From Cyanobacteria bacterium OH_PDB_230 (lineage in GTDB: Bacteria > Cyanobacteriota > Vampirovibrionia > Gastranaerophilales > Gastranaerophilaceae), in NCBI GenBank assembly GCA_023421795.1, contig JAEZSO010000003.1, positions 489,554-553,553 on the forward strand: a DNA stretch of 64,000 nucleotides. The letters run 5' to 3'. The notes beneath the pieces were generated by a model. That model did not search any database and had not been told where the DNA came from. It saw only the letters and a list, made by a program, of their open reading frames with translations. Below, piece after piece: positions 1 through 6,386 of the stretch; within the stretch, counting starts at the first letter, position 1; the number at the start of each line of letters is the position of its first letter. The position numbers and the translations under genes are program-made.

Positions 1-112
1 AAGATACTCTATCCATGCCGGGTTTGAGAGAGACATAGTTAAAGTAATTTTGATTTTTTGATTCTTCTAATTTTTGGGAGGTAAAAAAGTTACCAATTGA
101 TGATACTCTCAT
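1..112 (-). CDS. Truncated gene: N-terminus of a tagged hypothetical protein
   Basis: An open frame starts at an ATG (110-112, minus strand) and runs off the left edge of the window without a stop, so only 37 residues are visible. A good ribosome binding site (AAAAGGATAT) lies 5-10 nt upstream of the ATG. The first 14 residues follow the pattern MRVS-x-I-x-N-[FY]-[FY]-[TS]-x-x-K, which matches almost position for position the N-terminus of the nucleotidyltransferase-like protein encoded at 56232-57659. The rest of the protein is outside the window, so no function can be given. It is probably another member of the N-terminally tagged family found across this window. Confidence 0.7.
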   Translation of the reverse strand, partial: MRVSSIGNFFTSQKLEESKNQNYFNYVSLKPGMDRVS

Positions 113-196
113 TTTCTATATCCTTTTTAATAAACACGAGCATACAAATACCCTGAAAAAAATAACTTGCTACCTATTAATAAAAATTTACAATAT

Positions 197-823
197 TTAA
201 GATTCTTTTAAATTTTTAAAGTGGTGAACAAGATAAAGTATGAATAATATGCCGCAGACCAAAACAATAGCAACATCGAATTTGTGCCATATTTCTTTGA
301 AAAGCTCTCTGTGAACGCCCATTTTATAGCCTACATAAACAAGGAAATAGCTCCAAACTAAAGAGCCGATAAATGTAAGGCCTAAAAATTTTGGAAGGTT
401 TACTCTTAATATTCCGGCAGGCAAAGAAATGAATGTTCTTACTACAGGCAACATCCTACAAATAAAGAATGCCATTTCTCCCCATTTTTCTGACCATTTA
501 TCTGCCATTTCGATGTCTTTTTTGCTTATCAAGAACCACTTCCCATGCTTTTCTATAAAAGGTCTTCCCCCAAAATAACCCAGATAATATGAAGGTATAG
601 AGCCTATTACGCAGCCTAAGGCTCCAGCAAAAGCAGCTGTGTGAATGGTCATGACACCTTTGCTTACCAGATAACCGGCGAACGGCAATATAGCTTCACT
701 TGGAAGGGGAATATTACATGACTCAATAGCCATTAAAAGAACTACTCCTAATGGTCCCATGTCGGTTACCGTTTTTTCAATCCATAAAATAACCGGCACT
801 AACAGCGAATCAATAATTTTCAT
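197..823 (-). CDS. DedA family membrane protein
   Basis: 208 residues, the usual DedA length. DedA (SNARE-associated/VTT) proteins are inner-membrane proteins linked to lipid flipping, membrane potential and envelope integrity. The sequence shows the expected acidic residues E34 and E43 in the re-entrant region, and the family signature around residues 121-137 (R123, P126, R129 and the final PAG). There are four or five hydrophobic segments, the last at about 185-200. A Shine-Dalgarno (AGGAGAAGG) precedes the ATG. It is transcribed away from the gene at 991, and the shared intergenic region carries an inverted repeat at 904-919. The substrate cannot be told from sequence. Confidence 0.88.
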   Translation of the reverse strand: MKIIDSLLVPVILWIEKTVTDMGPLGVVLLMAIESCNIPLPSEAILPFAGYLVSKGVMTIHTAAFAGALGCVIGSIPSYYLGYFGGRPFIEKHGKWFLISKKDIEMADKWSEKWGEMAFFICRMLPVVRTFISLPAGILRVNLPKFLGLTFIGSLVWSYFLVYVGYKMGVHRELFKEIWHKFDVAIVLVCGILFILYLVHHFKNLKES

Positions 824-903
824 ATTCCTTCTCCTCTAAATTATTACTAGTTTACCTTAAATATAAATATGTTTTGCATGCTTAATTTTATTTATGTTCA
901 ATA

Positions 904-919
904 TTGACCACATGGTCAA
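904..919. promoter_or_regulatory. Perfect 7-bp inverted repeat, possible operator
   Basis: TTGACCA, a 2-nt spacer, then TGGTCAA form a perfect dyad in the divergent region between dedA (minus) and the small ORF at 991 (plus). A weaker outer dyad (ATGTT at 894-898, AACAT at 918-922) overlaps it. No T-tract follows, so it is not a terminator. A regulator binding site is the simplest reading, but no cognate regulator is evident nearby. Confidence 0.4.
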
Positions 920-990
920 CATAAATACACCTTCTGATTTATAGATTTAAAAATAAAATACGCAATAATATATTTAGGTGAGGAGTAGAA

Positions 991-1332
991 ATGTTAAAAG
1001 GAATTCAAAATAATAATATCCAACAAAATCAAGTAGCTCAAACAACAGGGATGGATAAAACCGGATTGTTTGGCAAGAGCAACCCTTATGATAAACTCGA
1101 TATGAATTATTTGGTTGATCAGCTTGATATTTCCAATGATGCAATTAATTTGTATCAAAAAGAAATGGATGTTAAAAAGTTTACTCAGCTTGCATTATCT
1201 GATCCTGAAGATACATCACATAATAAAGAAGTGGCATCTAAAATTCAAAACGGAATTATAAACTTCAGTGATGAAGATATTATCGATGGATTGTTTAGCA
1301 ATAAAAATTTCTTTGAAGATCTATTCGGTTAA
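991..1332 (+). CDS. Small hypothetical protein, weakly FlgM-like C-terminus
   Basis: 113 residues with no signal peptide or membrane segment. It has a strong Shine-Dalgarno (GTGAGGAG, 978-985) 5 nt before the ATG. The N-terminal 40 residues are Asn/Gln-rich and look disordered; the rest is acidic and probably helical. The segment at about 88-105 (VASKIQNG then DEDIIDGLF) recalls the V-x-x-I-x-x-G...A/D-x-L pattern of the anti-sigma factor FlgM, but the match is short and I would not name it on this alone. It is 13 bp upstream of the TPR gene and probably co-transcribed with it. Function unknown. Confidence 0.6.
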   Translation: MLKGIQNNNIQQNQVAQTTGMDKTGLFGKSNPYDKLDMNYLVDQLDISNDAINLYQKEMDVKKFTQLALSDPEDTSHNKEVASKIQNGIINFSDEDIIDGLFSNKNFFEDLFG

Positions 1333-1345
1333 AAAGTGAGCAAAA

Positions 1346-2569
1346 ATGCAGTCTGATTTTTCTTTAGTATCGAGCGAACTGGATACTGAGCAAAAAAAAG
1401 CTATTATACAGGCAATTGATAATTACAATTCGGGTAATTATCGTAGTGCTGTCCAATTACTCATGCCTATTGTAGAAAAAACATACGATGTAACAGTCTA
1501 CACATGTATCGGCAACTGCTATTTAAAAATGGGTGATTTTTTAAACTCGAGAAAATACTTTAAAAAAGCCATAGAAAGACCCACTTTAAATGCTTTTCCT
1601 TTTATAAGTTTTGGCAATTTATACTATGAAGAAGGCGACATAAATAAAGCAATATTGCATTGGACAGTCGCAAGTACATTAGTCGGTGATGATCCTAATT
1701 TGTTGCTAAATTTGGCAAATGCGTACTCTCAAAAAGCTCTTAGGATTCAGTCTTTAATATATTATGAAAAATATATTAAAAGATTTAGTAATTCAGCAGG
1801 CGAAACATATAAAAAGATTTGTTCTGAAATATCTAAATTAAAAGCGACATCGGCCAAATTGAACGGAATCGGCTCGAAACATCATATAAACAAAGCAATT
1901 AACAGAGCAATCGATTCTTATAGTTCTTCAGTTGCAAATTATCCATTGCAGCCTCAGGTGAATACTTTGTTAGGTAACCTATTCTTTTTAATTAAAGACT
2001 ATAAAGCCGCTGTTGAATGTTTGTTGAATGCATACGTTACTTCAGGCTTCAATGTTTCAAGTATTAGCTATTTGCCGTTAGCATATGAAAATTTAAATAT
2101 GCACAGTCATGCATATTGTTTTTATTATATTTTGCTTTCAGGAAGAGGGAAAAAATCCTTTAGAGCAAACGAACTCAAATCAAAATTATTGAAAAATAGT
2201 CTTATTGTATTCAGGGATGATGAAGCATCCGGGGGGCATTTTGAAAAAGCAAAAGAATATGAAGCCGATAATAATTATCAATTAGCATATGTAGAGTATA
2301 CAAATGCACTTATATTAGCGAAGGCTGATAAAAGCAAAATAGAAGCTTCCAGGTCAAAGATGCTGGACTTTATTAATCCAGAAGTCAGGATTGTCTCGAA
2401 TCTTCAAGTTCAATTAAATTCTTGCTTTAATGAAGAAAATTATTCTAAAGCAATTGAAATCTGTGATAAAATTTTGTTGTTGCTGCCGATAAATTCTTCG
2501 GCTGATGCTCCAATAAGAAGAAAAAGAAAAGAATGCCAGGATTTGTTGAACTTATCAAAAAAATCATAA
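1346..2569 (+). CDS. TPR-repeat protein
   Basis: 407 residues with no signal peptide. Several tetratricopeptide units are visible in the N-terminal half (for example G..Y..A..LL, then Y..IG..Y.K.GD...S...F..A at about 30-80, and further units to about 135) and again at 195-260, 300-330 and 360-380. TPR solenoids mediate protein-protein contacts; the partner cannot be read from the sequence. It follows the small ORF at 991 by 13 bp, and its last 37 bp overlap the start of the next gene in another frame, so the three genes are probably one transcript. An over-strong annotation such as a secretion or pilus assembly TPR protein is not justified. Confidence 0.8.
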   Translation: MQSDFSLVSSELDTEQKKAIIQAIDNYNSGNYRSAVQLLMPIVEKTYDVTVYTCIGNCYLKMGDFLNSRKYFKKAIERPTLNAFPFISFGNLYYEEGDINKAILHWTVASTLVGDDPNLLLNLANAYSQKALRIQSLIYYEKYIKRFSNSAGETYKKICSEISKLKATSAKLNGIGSKHHINKAINRAIDSYSSSVANYPLQPQVNTLLGNLFFLIKDYKAAVECLLNAYVTSGFNVSSISYLPLAYENLNMHSHAYCFYYILLSGRGKKSFRANELKSKLLKNSLIVFRDDEASGGHFEKAKEYEADNNYQLAYVEYTNALILAKADKSKIEASRSKMLDFINPEVRIVSNLQVQLNSCFNEENYSKAIEICDKILLLLPINSSADAPIRRKRKECQDLLNLSKKS

Positions 2570-2958
2570 ACAAAGACATCTTGAGAAGAACGTATTACCG
2601 AAAAGGGAAATGCAATTGTTGCGGACTTTGCTGTCAAAGGATTTATGTAAGACATAAAAAATCAGTTATAAAAACTGAGGATGAATTTAAAAAATTAATG
2701 AGGCTCCATCCTTTTTATACTTACCTGGAAGTCATTGACTGTGACGATTTAGGCCTGGTTTTTAAATGCAACAAATTTGATAAAGAAAAGAGCATTTGCA
2801 CTATTCACTTTGATAGACCCGGAATATGCAGACGATACCCGTCAGAGCAAATATTCTCTATGGGGGCAATGCTATCTGAAAATTGCGGATATTATTTTGA
2901 ACCTATAGAAACATTCGATTTCATTTTAGAGAAAGTTAAAAAAAAGGTTAAAAATTAG
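2533..2958 (+). CDS. YkgJ family cysteine-cluster protein
   Basis: 141 residues with a dense cysteine cluster: C27, C29, C30, C33, C34, then C70, C79, C89, C99 and C118. The CxxCC and later CxxxxRPxxCRxxP pattern is that of the YkgJ/UPF0153 (CxxCxxCC) family, predicted to chelate zinc or an iron-sulfur cluster. The molecular role of the family is not established. The ATG lies inside the end of the TPR gene (37-bp overlap), which suggests translational coupling. Its stop overlaps the stop of folP on the other strand by 3-4 bp. Confidence 0.82.
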   Translation: MPGFVELIKKIINKDILRRTYYRKGKCNCCGLCCQRIYVRHKKSVIKTEDEFKKLMRLHPFYTYLEVIDCDDLGLVFKCNKFDKEKSICTIHFDRPGICRRYPSEQIFSMGAMLSENCGYYFEPIETFDFILEKVKKKVKN

Positions 2959-4136
2959 AGAACTTTCCTGATAAATTCCATTTGCTTTTTATGATTTTTT
3001 ACATCATGAACCCTAATGAAATTAACTCCTTTTGACAATAAATAATTGTCATAAACAAGCGTCGCTTCATCTAGTTCTTCTTTTGTAAGGTTGAAAGAAT
3101 TTTTAATAAAAGATTTTCTGGAAAGACCCACAAGTATTTTGCAATTGAGCGTCGAAAATTCCTCTATTCTTTTTACAATTTCAAAATTTTCAGATATTGA
3201 TTTCCCAAAACCGATCCCTGGATCTATTATTATTTTATTTTTATTTAAACCCTTATTTGTTAAAACTTCGATTTTGTCATGAAGCGATTTATAAATTTCT
3301 TCGATTACGTCATGCTGTTTATCTTCTGAAGGTGTTTCGGCTGGGACCTTGTCAGAATGCATTATTATTACTGGAATATTTTCAGAACAGACATACTCAA
3401 AAAGTTTATTGTCATAGTCAAGTCCTGAAACATCGTTAATTATATCCGCTCCACTTTCTATAGCCGTTTTTGCCGTCAGGTAGTTTCTTGTATCTACACT
3501 TATGGGAATCGTTTTATTATATTTTCTGATTTCTTTTATTACGGGGATAACTCTGCTTATTTCTTCTTCGGTTGATATAGGTTGAGAATTTGGTCTTGTA
3601 GATTCTCCTCCAATATCAAGAATATCAGCACCTTCTTCAATCATCTCTATTGCTCGGCTTACAGCGGATTCAACCTCTATATAATTTCCACCGTCAGAGA
3701 ATGAATCGGGAGTCACATTCAAAATGCCCACAATGTAAGTTTTTTTCGCTTCAAATATGGTATTTCTCAGTGTTAAATTTTCTTGTGAATTGTTAATAAC
3801 ATCTGATAAGTCATCAGACAACGCTTTTAGTTTAAAAGGTTGGACTTTTAATTTCTTAATTAGTTTTACAAACTGCGATTTAGTAGCGCTAATTAAACAG
3901 TCAGTTTTTTCACATTTACAGGTTATTGTGTCTTTGTGGACAGCGCAATCGAATCCAAGTGATAAAGATAATTGTTTTAGAATATTTGCTTCCGGTGCTC
4001 TTAAATTAAAGATTTTTAACGTTATATTTTCATATTTATCCGAAGCTTTTATGGCATAGGAATCATCAAAGCCTATCTCGTTCAGCTCTTTTAAAACATT
4101 ATTTTTTGCTTTTTTTATTATAAAATGTTCTCTCAT
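2955..4136 (-). CDS. folP: Dihydropteroate synthase with N-terminal extension
   Basis: Condenses the hydroxymethyl-dihydropterin pyrophosphate with p-aminobenzoate in folate synthesis. The TIM-barrel domain begins at about residue 133: signature 1 around N140 (GILNVTPDSFSDGG), signature 2 near 175 (DIGGESTRPN), and the C-terminal SRKSF and RVHD motifs are all present. The protein is 393 residues, against about 270-280 for the minimal enzyme. The first 130 residues are an extra domain with C73, C75 and C80; long forms of this type occur in Clostridia and some other phyla. There is no Shine-Dalgarno. A TATAAT box lies only 6 nt from the ATG (see the regulatory entry). Confidence 0.93.
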   Translation of the reverse strand: MREHFIIKKAKNNVLKELNEIGFDDSYAIKASDKYENITLKIFNLRAPEANILKQLSLSLGFDCAVHKDTITCKCEKTDCLISATKSQFVKLIKKLKVQPFKLKALSDDLSDVINNSQENLTLRNTIFEAKKTYIVGILNVTPDSFSDGGNYIEVESAVSRAIEMIEEGADILDIGGESTRPNSQPISTEEEISRVIPVIKEIRKYNKTIPISVDTRNYLTAKTAIESGADIINDVSGLDYDNKLFEYVCSENIPVIIMHSDKVPAETPSEDKQHDVIEEIYKSLHDKIEVLTNKGLNKNKIIIDPGIGFGKSISENFEIVKRIEEFSTLNCKILVGLSRKSFIKNSFNLTKEELDEATLVYDNYLLSKGVNFIRVHDVKNHKKQMEFIRKVL

Positions 4137-4142
4137 TTTAAT

Positions 4143-4148
4143 ATTATA
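4143..4148 (-). promoter_or_regulatory. -10 box 6 nt from the folP start codon
   Basis: TATAAT on the minus strand, followed by six bases and the folP ATG. No Shine-Dalgarno intervenes and no clear -35 hexamer is seen 16-18 bp upstream. Transcription from this box would begin at or next to the ATG, giving a leaderless mRNA. The same geometry is found at 15477, 44332 and 63166. Confidence 0.45.
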
Positions 4149-4225
4149 TTAACAAATAATTTGAAAGCATATAGCAATAATTTTTTTTGTATTATAATGA
4201 AAAAAAATTTGAAAAGGAGAATAAA

Positions 4226-4507
4226 ATGACAGAGACAATTACTTTAACTGCCGAAAAAAGAGATGAAAATAAAAATCCAAGACAATTAAGAGAAGCTGGG
4301 CTACTTCCTGGAACTGTTTACGGAAAAGGTATGGACTCACTATCTATCCAAATGGATGCTAAAGAATTTGGTTTACTTTATAAAAAAGCACCAAGCGCTA
4401 ATTTTGATTTAAAAGTTGATAAAAAATCATACAAAGTACAGGTTGCTGATGTGCAAATGAACTATTCTATTGCTCAACAGCTAAATGTTGAATTCAAATT
4501 AGTTTAA
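4226..4507 (+). CDS. rplY: Ribosomal protein L25 (short Ctc/RplY-type)
   Basis: 93 residues from the ATG at 4226, chosen because AAGGAGA (4214-4220) sits 5 nt before it; an in-frame ATG 39 nt upstream has no such signal. The protein shows the 5S rRNA-binding L25 pattern: R..GK.N.RQLR..G..PG.VYGKG near the N-terminus, then a beta-barrel. It lacks the C-terminal TL5/Ctc domain, so it resembles the short E. coli form. A strong intrinsic terminator follows at 4531. A TATAAT at 4193-4198 is a plausible -10 for it. Confidence 0.88.
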   Translation: MTETITLTAEKRDENKNPRQLREAGLLPGTVYGKGMDSLSIQMDAKEFGLLYKKAPSANFDLKVDKKSYKVQVADVQMNYSIAQQLNVEFKLV

Positions 4508-4530
4508 TTTATAAATTTATAATAAGAATA

Positions 4531-4561
4531 AAGAAACCTTTGATATCAAAGGTTTCTTTTT
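4531..4561 (+). terminator. Intrinsic terminator after rplY
   Basis: A perfect dyad (AAGAAACCTTTGA with its complement, centred on GATATC) is followed by a T-run. It lies 24 bp downstream of the L25 stop codon. Confidence 0.85.
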
Positions 4562-4720
4562 ATATACATACAGATATTGTAATAAATTAGACATGGTCTT
4601 ATAATTAATTTAAGTAGTCAGATTTTGTAAATAATTTGTAACAAAATTGTCTATATATGGCAAAAAAAATATTTACCGCATTTAAAAATAATGTACAAAA
4701 TTATAAGTATGGAGTTAAAT

Positions 4721-5326
4721 ATGAACGTATCTGCAATCGGATGTACTTCAATCAGACCAAATGAATCTTCATTCAAAGCTAGAAGATACCAAGAAGATTA
4801 TGAACCAAGACACAAAAATACTGCCGGTGATACAGTTAAAAAAGTCATAGTCGCTGCATCTGTATTTACCGCAGGTACTCTTGCAACTAAAAGTTTGAGT
4901 GCTAAGTTGCTTAATAAAATCAGTAACAACAGCGCACTAGCTGGAAAAGTTGGTAAAGCAGTCGTTAATGTTTCTGATAATTTAGAAAAACTGATTGCTA
5001 AAATTCCTCAAGATAAAAAAATAGGAAAATTAGAAATCGGAAAAATCGCAAAGACAGCTTCAGATAAAGTATTCACATTCGTTGAAGGATTCGCAAAAAA
5101 AGGACTTGATTTTGACGCTGCAAAAGCTGCAGAAGCAGTCGGTGATCTTTCTAAAAAAATCACAAAAGAAGATATCGCTATCAACGGTGTAAAAAGAGCT
5201 TTAACATACGCAGCTGGTGGTTCAGCAGGTATTGCAGCAGCAAAAGACGCTGATAAAGACGGTACTCTTGATATTAAAGAAAAAGCTGGCGAAGTAATTT
5301 TAAACCTTGCTGGAGCAGTTAACTAA
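4721..5326 (+). CDS. Tagged membrane protein with EF-hand-like loop
   Basis: 201 residues from the ATG at 4721, picked because GGAG (4711-4714) lies 6 nt upstream; an in-frame ATG at 4691 has no ribosome binding site. The N-terminus is short and polar and ends in S17-F18-K19-A20, the tag shared with other proteins in this window. Two weakly hydrophobic small-residue segments follow (about 41-57 and 160-174). The region between them is Lys/Ala-rich and helical. Near the C-terminus D176-A-D178-K-D180-G181-T-L183-D184-I-K-E187 fits the canonical 12-residue calcium-binding EF-hand loop. I recognise no named family. A membrane-associated Ca2+-binding protein is an inference. Confidence 0.75.
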   Translation: MNVSAIGCTSIRPNESSFKARRYQEDYEPRHKNTAGDTVKKVIVAASVFTAGTLATKSLSAKLLNKISNNSALAGKVGKAVVNVSDNLEKLIAKIPQDKKIGKLEIGKIAKTASDKVFTFVEGFAKKGLDFDAAKAAEAVGDLSKKITKEDIAINGVKRALTYAAGGSAGIAAAKDADKDGTLDIKEKAGEVILNLAGAVN

Positions 5327-5341
5327 TAAAATTAAAAAATA

Positions 5342-5370
5342 AAAAGACGGCTTAACGGCCGTCTTTTATT
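5342..5370 (+). terminator. Intrinsic terminator between convergent genes
   Basis: AAAAGACGGC (5342-5351), a 6-nt loop, then GCCGTCTTTT (5358-5367) with a T-rich tail. It lies 15 bp after the tagged-protein stop. A-rich bases on its left flank also make it usable for the convergent mscS gene. Confidence 0.85.
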
Positions 5371-5388
5371 TTGCAAATATCTAAATCA

Positions 5389-6234
5389 TTAATTTGATGG
5401 TGTATACATTTCTATGTTCAGTTCATCGAACTTGTTTTTGATTAAACGGTTAAACTCTCTTCCAACCGTCCATTGTTCCATAGGCTTTGTTTTAATTCTG
5501 ATTTTTATAACTACAGAAGTCTCGGAGAAAGAATCAATTCCTAATATTTCTATCTCGTCAATTATTTTTTCGGCTATCGTTGAATTTTTTGAGAGTTCAT
5601 TATAAAAAATATCTTTTACGACATTCATGACATTATCAATATTTTCTTTAGTGGCAATATTTAAATTTAACACATAGTATGAAAAGTCTCTTGTTAAATT
5701 TGTGACGACATCAATCATTCCATTTCTGATATAGTGGACTCTTCCTTCCGTGTCTCTTAATACGGTCATCTTCAGGTCAATTTTTTCGACTGAACCGACT
5801 TTGTCCCCTATTTGGATTATGTCACCGACTCTAACTTGGCCTTCAAGAAGGATTATTAGTCCTGTAATTATGTCTTCGACGAATCTTCTTGCTCCAAAAC
5901 CAACTGCAACACCTAAAACCCCGGCTGCTGCAATTATGGGACGAACATCTATACCTATTTTTGGCAGTGCTGTCATTATCACAAGCAAAGAAATGAAGAT
6001 GTTAAGAGTGGATTTTATAACATGTGATATGGTCGTAATTGCTTTTATTCTTTCAGGATCATTTGTTGCTTTAATAATCTTTGTAGTGAAGATCTTAACT
6101 GTATAATGAGAAATTTTTATAAGTAAAAAAAGCAGAATAATTGCCATTGCAGTAATAAAAAGTTTAGTTTCTGCTATCTGAAAAAAATCAATCTTCGTAA
6201 TCTCAGATAAGTTGATATGCTCTAAATTGTTCAT
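5389..6234 (-). CDS. mscS: MscS family mechanosensitive channel
   Basis: 281 residues, close to E. coli MscS (286). Opens under membrane tension to release solutes in hypo-osmotic shock. Three N-terminal hydrophobic segments are visible (about 25-50, 65-90 and the pore helix 95-120 with the Gly/Ala pattern AAGVLGVAVGFGA). After them comes the beta domain with GDIIQIGDKVGSVEKI, the family hallmark, and an alpha/beta C-terminal domain. The Shine-Dalgarno AAAGGAAA lies upstream of the ATG. The gene is divergent from secA. Nothing looks degraded. Confidence 0.9.
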   Translation of the reverse strand: MNNLEHINLSEITKIDFFQIAETKLFITAMAIILLFLLIKISHYTVKIFTTKIIKATNDPERIKAITTISHVIKSTLNIFISLLVIMTALPKIGIDVRPIIAAAGVLGVAVGFGARRFVEDIITGLIILLEGQVRVGDIIQIGDKVGSVEKIDLKMTVLRDTEGRVHYIRNGMIDVVTNLTRDFSYYVLNLNIATKENIDNVMNVVKDIFYNELSKNSTIAEKIIDEIEILGIDSFSETSVVIKIRIKTKPMEQWTVGREFNRLIKNKFDELNIEMYTPSN

Positions 6235-6386
6235 TGTTTTCCTTTCTAACTATTAGTATTGTAGATTATGTAGACAATTATCCTTTATTTATGTCTATTT
6301 GGTCAATCTATAGCCTTTATAAATTTTATTTATATGGTAAAATTCTCTCATAAATATAATGTTTAGACAGGGGATAAGTTTATATA

